A stretch of DNA of 64,000 bases from Megaleporinus macrocephalus (lineage: Eukaryota > Chordata > Actinopteri > Characiformes > Anostomidae). Made by a program: the position numbers and the translations under genes. Under the pieces are notes generated by a model, which did not search any database, was not told the origin of the DNA, and saw nothing but the letters and a program-made list of their open reading frames with translations. Shown one piece after another: positions 1 to 12,349 of this stretch (within the stretch, counting starts at the first letter, position 1; the number at the start of each line of letters is the position of its first letter). Location: contig CM038725.1 in NCBI GenBank assembly GCA_021613375.1, positions 12,822,589-12,886,588 of the forward strand, given 5' to 3'.

Positions 1-62
1 ATCATCTGCTAAGTTTACATTTACATTTACGGCATTTAGCAGACGCTCTTATCCAGAGCGAC
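1..62. repeat. dispersed teleost repeat fragment at the window edge
   Basis: The stretch from about base 19 contains the motif ACGGCATTTAGCAGACGCTC and then an 'atccagagcgactt' segment. I recognise this as a short interspersed sequence found widely in otophysan genomes. It is probably the end of an element cut by the window boundary. The class is not assigned. Confidence 0.4.
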
Positions 63-581
63 TTACAAAAGTGCTTATTGTTGGTTAGAGTATGAATCTC
101 TATCTAGTACAAACAGGTTTAAGTCCAAACCACTCTATACTCAAACACTGCCATAAACACAGGGCCAGTGCTGATACCTAGAAAAAAAGACAATGCAATA
201 CCTAGCCAGACTGGAACACCTACAGAGAAGAGAGTTCACATTATACACTGTTGCCTTAGACAAGCTTTGTCGGGTTTTTTTAGCTCAGTGTTTTTGAACA
301 TTGAGCTAGCATTCCTATAGGTGCCCAAATGTAAAGCATCAGTTACCCGAGTTCAAATTCTTTAAAAAAAAAAAAGTTATTTTCATTTACTGGAGTACAT
401 GCTTTGCTTGGGAAGGGCAAATACATGCTTTCTCAAGCTGTGCTTTTGTTATAGTGTGTGTAATCCTGTTATTGTTTTCTCTTGGTTGAAAAAAAAAACT
501 TATAGTAATGATGTGCCCAGCACTGCGGTCAGTGTGCTGCAGTTGTGCTGCTGCATAATGTAATAAAACAAAATCACTCAC

Positions 582-643
582 CATCCAAAGAGGTAGCCAT
601 CTAGAGGCCCACCAAACATTTCCTGCAGTTCAATGATCCGACC
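582..643 (-). CDS. candidate internal coding exon, minus strand, unidentified
   Basis: On the minus strand a 62-base segment is preceded by an acceptor (...ctcacacag) and followed by a strong donor (gtgagt). Only one of the three frames is open: it enters at phase 0, leaves at phase 2, and reads GRIIELQEMFGGPLDGYLFG followed by a split Trp codon. The other two frames contain stops. I do not recognise the protein. No adjoining exon can be joined to it with confidence; a possible upstream partner lies at 11655-11714. A chance match remains possible, because a single short exon is weak evidence. Confidence 0.4.
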
Positions 644-694
644 CTGTGTGAGACATATGTATAATTTTATGTCTGATTCTGCATAAAAACAAAC

Positions 695-850
695 TCTGTG
701 TGTGTGTGTGTGTTTAACATAGCATCTTGGGAGCACTGTGAAAATAGCAACTGTCCCAAATTCACTTCAGCCATTTTTATAAACATGTTGTTTTAGATCT
801 ATTGTGCACAAACACCTTCTGAACAACGTGTGTGTGTGTGTGTGTGTGCG
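695..850. repeat. two short (GT)n microsatellites
   Basis: GT/TG dinucleotide runs lie at about 697-712 and 828-848, and the second turns into gcgcacacac. They are ordinary vertebrate microsatellites. The DNA between them is unique-looking and AT-rich, with no supported gene. Confidence 0.8.
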
Positions 851-1147
851 CACACACTGGATGTAACACTCTTGGCTTGTCTTTATGAAAGGCTTGCTGA
901 TTTAGCTGGTTTAGCTTATTGTGCTGCCCTTTAAAAATGTAAACATCTGCATATTCATTCTCATTAGCATGTGCAATGTGTGAAATGTTTGTAAGTGACT
1001 ATAAACACCAACAGTATGAGCTGTGAACTTGAGGGCTTCAACAACAACAAAAAGCTGAATGACTCAGCTAGTTATTATATTGTTTAGGTTGCAGCAATGC
1101 AGGCATTCTAAAAATGAAGGGGATTTCAGATCTTAGATGATATATAC

Positions 1148-1262
1148 AGGCACTACCATCACTACTACTAACACTACTACTGCTACTACTACTACTACTA
1201 ATAATAATAATAATAATAATAAGATAAGGAAGAAGAAGAAGAAGAACAGTCATCATCATCAC
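1148..1262. repeat. compound trinucleotide microsatellite (ACT)n(AAT)n(AAG)n(ATC)n
   Basis: Consecutive blocks of ACT, TACTAC, AATAATAAT, AAGAAGAAG and CATCATCAT follow one another. They give Thr/Asn/Lys/His runs on one strand and Ile/Ser/Leu runs on the other. The open frames over this interval are therefore products of the repeat and not genes. Confidence 0.85.
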
Positions 1263-2017
1263 AGTAATTTTATTTTGAAATGCATTTTTAAATGCACACT
1301 TTATGTAACATCTTCCTCCTCCACCAGAATCTGTCAGCATCCATGTACAGAACAGCATGGCCTTTAGATTGCATAACAAGATGTCCTCCAGCCACAAGCC
1401 TGCTGCCAGAACACTGGACAGCAATAAATTATCCTTCATTGGAGCATGTGCGAGTCCTGTTTATTGGTGTCCCAGCTAAAAAGAGGAGGCGTGGATTCTT
1501 CGTGCCGTACCTGCTAAACTGCCATACCTGCTGGCAAGAAGGAGCCGAATCAACCGAAGTGTCTAATCATTAGTTTAGTTTGAAAAGTTTTTCTCTGTCT
1601 ACTCTAAAACTCCTCCACTGCTACCTGAGAATGAGCTGGTATACAGTCATTAACGTTAATGTGGTCTCTCATAACACCATAGCTCATCTTGTGCATCCCA
1701 CCCCCCAACTTCTCCATAAGCCCTCTTCATTAATGAGAGGTTAGAGGTGACTCGGATACAGATATGTTTGTCTTACTGCAGGGCTTCAGCTGTTACTGCT
1801 CCCAAGTCTTTAATAAAGTCACCCTGAAATTAAAACGGACCTCTTGTTACCATGTTGGTTCACGTCTTTTGCCGCATTAAGAGCAATTCAATGTTTCATA
1901 TCATTCAAAAAACTATTTTTCATTGTTGCTCCTCAATCTTGGACTGAAGTGTGTAATTTCTGGCCGTCTCTAAATGCCGCCTGGTGTTGACTGCATCACC
2001 GAGTGTCTACGGCATAT

Positions 2018-2698
2018 ATACAATATTTTGCCAAAAGTATTCACTCGCCTGCCCTTACACACACATGAACTTAAGTGACCCCATTCCTAGCCCATAGGGT
2101 TTAACATGCTGTCGGCCCACCCTCTGCAGCTATAACAGCTTCAGCTCTTCTGGGAAGGCTCTCCACACGGTTTAGGAGTGTGTTTATGGGAATGTTTGAC
2201 CGTTCTTCCAGAAGTGCATTTTTTGGGGTCAGACACTGATGTTGGACGAGAAGGCCTGGCTCGCCGTCTCCACTCTAATTCATCTCAGAGGTGTTCTTTT
2301 GGGTTTAGGTCAGGACTCCTCCAGTCAAGTTCTTCCACACCAAACTCCCTCATCCATGTCTTTATGGAGCTGCTTTGTGCACTGGTGCACAGTCATGTTG
2401 GAACAGGATAGGAGCCGTCCCCAAACTCTTCCCACAAAGTTGGGAGCATGAAGTTGTCCAGAATCTCTTGAGAGATCCTTTCATTGGAACTGAGGAGGGT
2501 TGCATAGGTTGCATCCTATCACGGTGTCATGCTGGAATTCACTGAGCTCTTGAGAGCAACCCATTCTTTCACTAATGCTTGTTAAAGAAGTCTACATGCC
2601 TAGGTGCTTAGTTTTATACACATACGGCCATGGAAGTGATTGGAACACCTGAATTCAATGATTTGAATGCGTGAGTGAATATATAGTGTATTAACTAA
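2018..2698 (-). mobile_element. degenerate Tc1/mariner-like element with both ends
   Basis: The left end reads acaatattttgccaaaagta and the right end read in reverse gives tacactatatattcactcac. These are the two diverged inverted ends of one Tc1-like family; the same end opens the relic at 21508. Translated on the minus strand, the interior retains a trace of the transposase tail (RSPDLNPKEHL, near the family motif SPDLNPIEHLW), with several stops. It is non-functional. Confidence 0.65.
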
Positions 2699-2704
2699 CA
2701 ATAT

Positions 2705-5700
2705 CTTCTCATGTCCTCCCTACAAACTCACACACAGCCCATCTAAAATCTTAGGTAAAGACACTCGTACACAAATTTATTTAACTTAACTTCTTTTGTT
2801 TTACCCCAACTAATAAACAGTCATTCTGATTGTTAATCAAAGATCAGTTGCCTATAATCATATTAACATTTAAATAAATGAAAATAACTGATCTTACATC
2901 ACTTACAACACTCTTACATGAGTACGGCATGGATGCTAACAAGCTAACCTGCTAGCCAGTGTTTTGCCTTACAAAATAAAATAAATATAATTAAAATTAA
3001 GCTACATGTTACAAACCATGTTTCAAAAACTATACAAACAGCACATCAGAATATTGTAGTACTTTATTTTTGGGCAGTATCTTGCTTCTTTTTTTTTTTT
3101 TCCTTTGTCTTGGAGTCTGCTGACCGTCAGAGTCTGGCTCTGTTTGGTTTGGAATGTCCAGTCATATCCTGAAAAAAAAAAATCAAGTTTCAACCTTAAA
3201 ATCTTAAAACTGTCAAACAATGAATTAAAGGAGGCCGTTTCAGATTTCTTCTAAAAACTAAAAATATCATTATTGGTGTTTAAGAGGTTCCCAACCTGTT
3301 TTTAACTCCCGGCCCACCCAGCCAACCCCAAAAGACTTTACTGACAAAATAACACACAACATTAAAAACTAAACAATAACAGTTTCTAACTGAACTGGTA
3401 AGTTGACGGATGTTCTTGGCAGCTACTAAAGACTGGATGACAGATTTGAAAGCTGTGAAAGGAGGTCCACTCAGTTCAGCAGCTTTAGATGCATATTTGC
3501 TATGTTCAGCATCCAACCGACAGCTTCATTTGCCTTTAGTTTCATTTGAAAAGACCCCCTAAGCTACAGCACAGATCAATAGTTATCTAACAGCGTTTAA
3601 ACATGCAGTGTTTTTGGATGACAGTAAATAAGTTAGAGAATGCGTCTAACTGAATTCAATCCATCGTATACTTTCTTTGTTTCTCTAAGGGGGCTGCTAA
3701 TTTCAAGATCGCCTCCTTCACGCCAAACAGCAGACTTGGTCGTCTTGTATGTCAGTCAAATTTCATTTTCCTGCAATAGTACGCGGTTCTTGAACATATT
3801 ATGTGGCAAAAGGTACCAGACTCAGTGTGAGCCTAGCACAACAACTACCAAGTTGACAGTGTAGCTGTGTCCCAGAAACTGGAAGACTTTGATCAATGTC
3901 TACTTTACTTTCTGCTTCCTTACAGACGATGTTAGCATCTCCAATATCAGAGTAACTGGAAATCAGACTGAGATACAGAGATGGATGCTGTATAAGTATG
4001 AGCCTGGGATCTTTCTTTTTAGAAAACTGTGGGACCACGTTGCTTTGATATGCACTAAAATGACTAACAAATGAGGTCAGCCTAAATATAGCTAATAGTC
4101 TAATTGTTGAAAATAATTAGTTGTATTTAAAATTACATTTTGTTTAATGTTTACATAAAAAGGCTGCAGACCTCTAGCAGTACCACTATGGCCTCCAGGC
4201 CACCCACTGGCTTCAAACCTCCTCAGTTCATATAATCCACAGATGGAAACTAAACTGTAAAAACAGCTGATTTTTCATTGTTATTGTTGTTGTTGTAATT
4301 TCACTAAAAGAAACACTACAATATATATATACTTATCTATTCAGACTACAGCAGTTTAACCCCACACATTCACCTTGAAGTTATAAGGAGTGTTTTAGCT
4401 TGAACAGCTTTTTAAATAAAGCACAAACTAGGCAGCCAACCAGGGCAGAGATAAGTTCCAAATTATGTTAAGTATATAATATATTATATATGTTGGAACA
4501 AGAGACATGATGTGCGGTTAAAATGGGCCGGTGCGGCCTGTGCAGACTTCTAGTCGTGATACCTACAATACAAAAATAGCCATTTTATTAAATGTTCACA
4601 ACCACCAGCGTTTTTATAGGTGAAGCTGATTAAATTGGTGGTAAATCAAAAAAAAAGAGTTTATTTGGGACTATTTTTCACTGAATGTATGAAAAAAAGT
4701 ACTTTTTTGGCCAAAACCTCTAAGAATTCTAAGAACAACCATCATAAAGCAATGTCTCAGATAACAAGCAGTGTATTTGTAATCTTTTCACAAGTTTGGT
4801 GACTTTTGAGAGGCATTCAACTCTTCAGATGTCTGGTTCCTATCATCAGCACTGTGAACAACTTTTTTTTCAGCACTGTGAACAAGTTTTTCTGCAACAC
4901 AGTATTTCATGTCAAATCACTTGGAACGACTCTGTTTACAATATAACAGTTTAATTAGGCACATTTTGAAGATGCCCTTTAAAGTATTTTTTGGAGCATC
5001 TCACACACATGCTGTACCAACCAATAAACAGTCAATCTAATACGTGCTTATCTAGGATCAGTTGCTTTGTGCCTACAATCATAGCAACATTTAAATAAAT
5101 AAAGGAAAATAACTGCCGTGTTACCCTGAAGAATAAGCAGATAATGAGAATGACACAAGGACAGAAATGCTCACTGAACAATAATAATGAAAAAAAAAAA
5201 AAAACGGAAAAAGAAATTAATGACAGCCTTGGGACTCATTTTTAATACGGAGCAGCGAGCAGGCGGTTTTGTAAGCGAGCTCACGCTGAAACTAGACCTT
5301 AGAGAGGAAAACAACATTAGACCACCTTTTAAAAACTGAGACGAATACCGGCACAATCCATGAGTGCTGATGGAGTCAGAGTTCAGGCTGTTGATGCCAA
5401 AACGATGCTTCAGGATACTTCTCCAAGGCCGACTGGAGAGCGGCGCATGGCAAAGAATTACAGAGCAATACTTAGATTCCCTGACTCAGCGAACTCAGCT
5501 CAAGGTCATGATGCAACCACATGACTGATTGCATTTCGCCACCATATAAAATTAACCGCAGCTTGTCCTCGTTCCGTCAGTATAAACAGCCTCTGGTCTT
5601 TCAGCGGCTTGTTACTGACCCTGTCTTGTGTGTAAATTACTCCTACAAGCAGCTTGTTTGCTTTAACTGATTTGTTTGTTTTGTTTAATGTTTGTTCTCT

Positions 5701-5725
5701 GGCGCATATGGAAGAAAAATTATAC
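2705..5725. other. no supported gene; AT-rich intergenic DNA
   Basis: This holds short A and T homopolymers, a small TA run near 4321 and scattered short ORFs without codon structure, splice context or recognisable domains. Two segments are similar to each other: bases 2805-2890 and 5020-5110 share 'accaa(c)taataaacagtca' and 'catttaaataaat', which points to a diverged dispersed repeat. Confidence 0.5.
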
Positions 5726-5726
5726 A

Positions 5727-6215
5727 CAGTCCAGTCACATTATTATGACCACCGGCTAATGTCCAGACGGACAGCATGGAAAGCAGCTAGACAGGTTGGG
5801 AGACTCAGTTAAGGTCCTGGTAGACGGTCACAGGTATCTGGAGTCTTTCTGACTGCAGAGCATTCCACTGCTGCTGAAGGAAACATGGGGGAGGATCCAT
5901 AGAGTGAACACAAATATCCAGGTGGTTCCACAGGTGCCCCTTTGGGTTCAAGTCTGGGGAATTAGGGGTCCATGGTAGTACTTGGAAGTCTTGGTCAAGC
6001 ACTTCCAACCAATGTCAGACATTTCTAGCCGTGTGATGTGTGGCATCGTCTTGCTGGAAGATCCCATTTGCCCTAGGGAAGACAATCAGCATGTATGAGT
6101 GTACTAGATCTGCAAGGATGGATTTATACACAAATCAGTTGAAAGTGACCCCCACATAGATGAGTGGGTCCAGAGAATGCTACAAAATATATCATAACTC
6201 TGCCACCTATGTGGC
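5727..6215 (-). pseudogene. Tc1-like transposase relic, C-terminal part
   Basis: On the minus strand, a short frame at 5805-6008 reads VLPWTPNSPDLNPKGHLWNH. This is the C-terminal block of Tc1 transposases that carries the last acidic catalytic residue region (family form WPPNSPDLNPIEHLWD). The outer end near 5731 (ccagtcacattattatgacc) is the familiar inverted terminus of this Tc1 subfamily. The N-terminal DNA-binding region and the first two catalytic Asp blocks are missing or unrecognisable, so this is an inactive fragment. Confidence 0.7.
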
Positions 6216-6259
6216 AATGGGTTGAACTTCCCTTTGCTCTCAAGACCCCAATACTTTAT

Positions 6260-7180
6260 GACTATGGTTCCATGAGTGCATTATGCAATTCCTTTAGATT
6301 TTCTTAGATTCATTTTCATTTAAGGTGTTCTGTTGGATTCAGATCTGTGGATACTCAAATATGCTGTGGCATTCAAGCAACGACTGACGGTATTAACAGA
6401 CTGTTGACATAAGGGTTCATGAATTTATACTATTATTTCCAAATTGCTGTGCATTGAGTTGCTTTTCTGCTCAACATAATTGAACAGGCGGGTTTCTCAA
6501 GTTATTCTAGTCTTTCTGTGAGCACAAAGCAATCTGGCCATTCTCTATTGACCTCTTTCATCAACAAGGCACAGAAAAACTGAAGATTTTTTTATTTATT
6601 GGACAGTTTTGTGTAAACTTCAAGAATGTTTTGTGTAAAAATCCCAACAGTTAAGCAGTTACATAAAAATTCAAACCAGCCCGTCTGGCATCAGTAACCA
6701 TGTCATGGTCAGAATTTTTGAAGTCACATGTTTATTTAATCATTTATATATGTAATTTTATGCACTGCATCCATGCCACATGATTGGCTGATTAGATAAA
6801 TGCATGAATGAGTAGGCGTGCAGGTGGTGTTAATGTATTGTATGTCATACAGAAGCATGCCAATGTTGCCAATATTTATGTTTATATGTACAGTCCAAAC
6901 TAACTTCAAATGTATTTAAGTTAGTTTCCTTTAAAGGAAGTGTTAATTTTTTCACTTAGAAAGCCAACATACAATTATTAAGGGATGTACAAGCTTGTAT
7001 GTGAGCATGTTGTATATTTATTTGTGCTAATATTTGCTTTTTTAATTCCTCTTTAGTTTTCTGCATCATTTATACACAGCAGCTGCCGTTTACATTATGT
7101 GAAAATGATAAATAGACCAGTAAAAACGCTTAGAAAAATAACTTGTGTAAAAAAAAAATTAAACTTATATAAAACTTCTG
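6260..7180. other. no supported gene
   Basis: AT-rich sequence with poly-A/T runs. I see no splice-bounded coding segment, no RNA gene and no clear repeat family. Confidence 0.45.
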
Positions 7181-7189
7181 GCTCTATTG

Positions 7190-7774
7190 ACTTACATTAA
7201 AAGTAAAGTAAGTTTTGGCACCTCCTGTGAAGTTGCCATATGCAGACAACAGAGGAAAAAAAACAACATAACATGTTTTGGTAAGGTGTTGGGCCACTAC
7301 AAGCCTCAGAAACAGCATTAGTGCACCTTGGTTTAGATTTTGCAAAATCTGTCATCGGTGCTCAGTTGAGTTGAGATCTGCTGACTTAAAAGACTATGTT
7401 TTAAATCATTTTTATACTAATCATATCATCCTATCACTCCATAGGCACTGTGAAAGTGGGCATTGTTGTCTTTGAAGAGAATACTCCCATCACAATGCCT
7501 TCGATCATAGGATAAAGATAACAGAGTCAATGGACCTTGTCACTGTAGGGGTTAAGCAGTCAGGCCTGTACTTTGTCTTGATGTACACCACTCGTTTATT
7601 TGACAACTTGTAGATAATATGGAGCAGGATGACTCCACCACTCCCTCATTGTACATTCGTCTTTGTAATAAGGGATTCTATGTAATTGCACATGGTCTTG
7701 CTGTCTGATCACAGGATGACTGTGTTCTGCACTTGACCATCTTAGTCACCACAGGAACAGTTGCTTCTCTGTTC

Positions 7775-7821
<47 letters not shown>

Positions 7822-8010
7822 ACTAATGCACATGCATCACGCTCACCGAATGTTGGCTTTTAAACACAGGCTCACAGTCTCAACTCTATTCACTGACGTC
7901 TTTCTTATAGATCTAAATGCAGATGTTCTGACTGAAACACAAGGCAGCTGAGCAGTAGATGAAGCTCCTGTGGTCCATTAACCGCTAATGAAAGTTCTTT
8001 AGATCTTTTC
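7190..8010. mobile_element. probable Tc1/mariner-derived fragment containing an (AT)n tract
   Basis: The segment from about 7281 (gtaaggtgttgggccactac) resembles a Tc1-like MITE family common in fish ('...gttgggccaccac...'). The element is heavily mutated, and a roughly 45-bp (AT)n run at 7774-7819 interrupts it. No transposase reading frame survives. The boundaries are approximate and the family call rests on memory of the consensus. Confidence 0.4.
7774..7819. repeat. (AT)n microsatellite
   Basis: About 23 uninterrupted AT units. The Tyr/Ile run in the overlapping open frame is caused by this repeat. Confidence 0.9.
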
Positions 8011-8263
8011 CTTTTGTTATGGTGATCTAAAATCAAGGTCAGCTGGGTCTGCTCAGAATTTTCACACATGCCAACAGGGCATGGTGGTGCAACACCCCAC
8101 CAACCAATCTTCATGCCCCATTAACCCCACATCTTCTATTAAGTACTTCCATACAAAAACAAAATTCTAGTATCTGAAAATAACAAAAGTAAAATGAAAC
8201 ATCTTGAGTGCTGCTTCTGTTTGCTGCGAGTGTCAGATACCAAAGGTTACACAGGACCCAGAG

Positions 8264-8512
8264 AACATGTCCATGTGGGCCCCACATGGGTTGCCAATTG
8301 CGGACCACCATAGCAGCCTAACTGGGCTCCACAATGATAACCCAATTGGGGCTACAAATTGATCCAAATAGGACCCACAACTGTAGCTCAACCTGGGCCC
8401 AAAGTTATAACCCAACTGGGGCCCATGTATCACCAATTGAAAATCCACTACAAGCCCACGTAAAACCCATAGAGCCCAGATAAAACCCAAACAGGACCCA
8501 CATGGACATGTT
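8264..8512. repeat. inverted-repeat element with internal GGGCCCA-type subrepeats
   Basis: AACATGTCCATGTGGG at 8264-8279 is matched exactly by its reverse complement at 8497-8512. Between the arms are loose repeats of 'aacccaattgggg', 'gggccc' and 'cccacaa', each about 25-30 bp apart. This looks like a foldback MITE or a short degenerate satellite. The 100-residue minus-strand frame across it is low-complexity Trp/Gly/Leu and is not a gene. Confidence 0.65.
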
Positions 8513-8524
8513 GGCTGGTGAGAG

Positions 8525-9100
8525 CTTGCATCCATAACTCTGTTTTGGATGTGTGGTATATTGTGGGAAGCTGAATCAGCTAGCAGATTTCTTAAATGAG
8601 TAGAACCTTGGAAATTTGCTGTAGATGTGGCTCAGCTGCTGATCCTTTGTTGAATATGTTGCTCGTTTGGATACCATACACCAGTCGCTGGATTAAAAGT
8701 TTCTTAATGGAACTGAAAGTGGCTTTTCTATGGGATAGCTCAAAAAATCATACTGGTAGCTCCTCCTAAAGAATGTTAGTTTGAAGTGTTGGTTTGAAAC
8801 TGTGGTATTGCAGGAAGTGCTATTTATATTACATCAGTGTTGCACCCAGAAAGGGACAGACATGTACAAGTGACATTGTCATTGCACATTTCACCAAATA
8901 ACAAAGAAGGGCAGAAAGTGCTAAGCTAAGCACTAATCGTCCAGATGAACAAATGCCCAGTACAGCTCATAGTAAGAGGGTGTCAGTCAATCAGAATGGG
9001 GTTAGAGGTCAGTAAAAGCCATTACTGGACCTCAACCCTTTTACTGGGTGGAATATTAGGTGAAAAATGCTTCCGTATGACATACAATACAATAAAATGA
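8525..9100. other. no supported gene
   Basis: I see no splice-bounded ORF, RNA gene or clear repeat family in this stretch. Confidence 0.4.
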
Positions 9101-9107
9101 TATCTTG

Positions 9108-9384
9108 GCAAGTGTTTTGCATAGGACCATACAGGATGGGCAGTTGTTTTGCATAGGACCACACAGGATGGGCAGTTGTTCTGCATAGGACCACACAGGA
9201 TGGGCAGTTGTTTTGCGTCAGATCACACAGGATGGGCAGTTGTTTTGCGTCAGATCACACAGGATGGGCAGTTGTTTTGCGTCAGATCACACAGGATGGG
9301 CAGTTGTTCTGTGTCAGATCACACAGGATGGGCAGTTGTTCTGTGTCAGATCACACAGGATGGGCAGTTGTTCTGCGTTGGGCT
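9108..9384. repeat. 33-bp minisatellite, about 8 copies
   Basis: The unit contains 'cacacaggatgggcagttgt' and recurs every 33 bases. Early copies carry 'gcataggacca' and later copies 'gcgtcagatca' or 'gtgtcagatca', so two variant subfamilies are arranged in order along the array. Because 33 is a multiple of three and the unit lacks stops on the + strand, all three forward frames stay open. The resulting 60-80 residue frames are artefacts. Confidence 0.92.
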
Positions 9385-10081
9385 GTTGTAAATGATCAAC
9401 TACTCCACTAAAGCGGAGTAAACTGACTCTGCTTATAGTTTGATACACCACTTAAACATCAACAAGAAATTAAGTGCTAGTAACAAACACTTAAATAAAT
9501 GGTCTACTGAAGAATAGGCTGAAATATGTTATAAAGCCCGGAGTACAAATGTACTGAGGAAGATATGATGATGATAGCATATAATTAATTTACATTCTCA
9601 TAAGACGCAAGTTTACTGAGTTGTCTTTGAATGCTGTGTAAACAGGCTTGCTATCATTAGGTTTATCTGCTCGTTGGTGCCATGTCACAATCAAAGTTAT
9701 GAAATGTTGTTCTGCACGTTGTGTGTAATTACACATTTCTCTAAATGCAGAATTGCAGAATTCCCAAAATGTACATAATACAGATTTAATTAAGAACCAA
9801 AATTTGTGTTGGCTATTCAGCTACATTTGGCCTAAGATTGGGTGGCAGGTTGACCTTCTGGTGTCTATAAAATAACACTGTTTTGAAACATCTGAATACC
9901 TCACTATGGGAACCTCAACACTACATCGATTAAACACAGTGTTACACCTAAACCTCTCCAAATTAATGGCGCCTGCATTAATTTAATCAGACTGTCATAC
10001 CCAACTGTGTGAAAGTTGCTTGTCCAAAAAAAAAAAATAATTTTGCTAAAATTCATTTCATAATCATTAGACAAAAAACAA

Positions 10082-10432
10082 ACTCAGACTGTTATTTTCC
10101 AAAACTCAGACTGTTATTTTCCAAAACTCAGACTGTGATTTTCCAAAACTCCGACTGTTATTTTCCAAAACTCCGACTGTTATTTTCCAAAACTCAGACT
10201 GTGATTTTCCAAAACTCTGACTGTTATTTTCCAAAACTCAGACTGTTATTTTCCAAAACTCAGACTGTTATTTTCCAAAACTCAGACTGTGATTTTCCAA
10301 AACTCCGACTGTTATTTTCCAAAACTCCGACTGTTATTTTCCAAAACTCAGACTGTGATTTTCCAAAACTCAGACTGTGATTTTCCAAAACTCAGACTGT
10401 TATTTTCCAAAACTCAAACGGTGTTTTCTAAA
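10082..10432. repeat. 22-bp minisatellite, about 16 copies
   Basis: The unit is close to 'actcagactgttattttcca' plus two bases, with variants tccgac and gtgatt. A 22-bp period shifts the frame at each copy, so one continuous frame cycles through all three phases, giving the 22-residue peptide period visible in the 123-residue open frame at 10009-10380. This is a repeat and not a protein gene. Confidence 0.92.
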
Positions 10433-10559
10433 ACTCGTCTTGGAAAAGTCCTACCCTGGACATGAGTGCTTTCATTACATTAGCATACTTAAACTTATAA
10501 ATGGCCCATCTGCTCATGCACAGTTTGTTAAACACTTTCTACCCGATACATCATTGGTC

Positions 10560-10830
10560 AGTTTATGACCACACAACTGCTTGTGGGTGGATATATTTGA
10601 GTGGTGGACCACCTGCAGCCAAGTAGCAACACTAAAGTGTGTAAAATCCCCAGCAACACTCTTGTGCTAGATATGCTTCTACCAATACCAACTGGGTTCC
10701 TGTGGTCAAAAACCGACCAATGATGACTCGGGTGGCTGACAAATGCTGCATGACAACAGATGAGCTATAATTTGTCACTCCACCTCAGGAAGGTCAAGGT
10801 TCCTGATGAAGTGACCACTCAGTGTATATG
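10560..10830. repeat. degenerate dispersed repeat
   Basis: Fragments such as 'cagcaacactcttgtgctag' and the end 'gtgaccactcagtgtatatg' resemble a common otophysan interspersed repeat with DNA-transposon-like ends. It is heavily diverged, has no ORF, and its limits are approximate. Confidence 0.3.
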
Positions 10831-11650
10831 GTCTGATGCAGAAATGATGGACCTTGTTTCCTGTTTATGGGCCTGGACTAGCCCTGCACTGCAGTCGTGC
10901 CCCAACTCATCAACTCATTAAAAAATCCTTCACAAATTTAAACAAACACAATCAAAACACTAAAATGTGCAGTGATTTACAGCTGTATAGTAGACCTAGG
11001 CAGATGGTGGGAGAACAAAGTAATCAGTAAGTGTTTAATAGGATAAGCACATAGTAGAAACTAATTCTTGTCATTGGACAGTCCCTTCAAAAACAGTTTT
11101 CTATGGTCAGAAGAAGACTGAGAATGGCTAACTTATGCATGACAACAGATGGATTACAGTAAACTAGAAAGATAATTCTACATGACAAGTGTTTCTAATA
11201 CACTTAAAGTTATTGTCCATGGTATCAGCAGTGAATTGTGACTTTCAGAGCCAGGTTTTCAGTTTAGGCTATAAATGTTTAAACCAATCTCTACCATATT
11301 GCTCAGTTGTGCTGGCGCCCCTGTGGGCCTATAGTAGTATGTTAGCTTTAATTGGCAATGCACACATGCGTATTCTATATTAACCATTGACATTTGAGTA
11401 CATTTCATCCTTTGTTTGAAGCTTGTAGCCAACATAACATATATTTTACCTCACTAGTATCAGTTTCACAGCAACTTTCAGTTAAGAGTCCTAACGTTTC
11501 GTGGCCATTGTTTTCCACTTCTAACATCCACCTGAAACATCTGTTAAACTTCTATTTATATTCACAGACAGTGATGTATGTAAAACTTCCAGAAGGCCTA
11601 AAATGACATTCTGTCCTCCGACATTAAAATATTGGAGGTTAATTTGACAC
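10830..11650. other. no supported gene
   Basis: Mixed AT-rich DNA. The open frames at 11189-11606 lack domains, splice context or conserved motifs that I can recognise. Confidence 0.4.
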
Positions 11651-11654
11651 TTAC

Positions 11655-11714
11655 AGCCTTTGGTCCAGCTCCAAGGTCTGACCAATGGTAGTGTTGTTGG
11701 TAGATCGGTTGAGT
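11655..11714 (-). CDS. candidate 60-base coding exon, minus strand, unidentified
   Basis: On the minus strand, a pyrimidine-rich acceptor (ttttttttcaaaag) precedes a 60-base segment that ends at a donor (gtaagt). All three frames are open. The most protein-like one reads LNRSTNNTTIGQTLELDQRL. I do not recognise it. It could belong to the same minus-strand gene as the candidate exon at 582-643, but no joining exon was found. Length and splice sites alone do not prove it is coding. Confidence 0.27.
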
Positions 11715-12340
11715 CTTTTGAAAAAAAACATTGTAATTACAGACATGTTACAGTATGTTTCAGTTATCTTTTTTTAAAGATATATTTTAGATTAGATTTG
11801 TGACTTCACACAACAGGGTTCCAACAGTAAAGCTTCAACGTAACAAGGATTGTCTGAATTTACAGTATCGTTACAGGAACAGGCAAGGGTCAAAACCCAA
11901 AGAAGACAAAAAAAACATCAAAAGAGGATAATCAAGAGCTATGTAGTGGTCTGAACTGAGAAATCACAAAAAACAAGCACAGCAAACAAAGCCAGAAGGG
12001 AGAATCAGTTAAAGATGATTGCAAGTAAGGTAGTTGATCAGATGGGAAGGGGTGTGACAGTCACAAGCTCTCCCTGGGGATGCTGGGAGTTAGAGTTCGG
12101 AAGAAAGTCAGTGTTTGATCAACACATGAATACGGGAAGGCCTGACAGATTGGATTCATTTTACATTCATTTTGCAATTTTACAGACAAGAATTGCTCTT
12201 TTGTATATTTACATAAAAAAATAACTAAATTATTTTCCAAACATATAAAAATGCTAAACCTTCTATGAATAATAATTTCACATTCTTGTTTAAAAGAAAG
12301 TAGTGACTTTAAAAACATCAGTTCTTATTTTTGGGCCTGT
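11715..12340. other. no supported gene
   Basis: A/T-rich DNA with poly-A runs between the candidate exon and the LINE relic. I saw no gene or repeat family here. Confidence 0.4.
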
Positions 12341-12349
12341 AGGTTCTTA

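Noticed and set aside
8233..8535. 100-residue Trp/Gly-rich minus-strand ORF
   Set aside because: Explained by GGGCCC/CCCAA subrepeats inside an inverted-repeat element.
9149..9411. Overlapping 60-80 residue frames in all three forward phases
   Set aside because: The 33-bp minisatellite lacks stop codons. Three overlapping open frames in one place show a repeat artefact.
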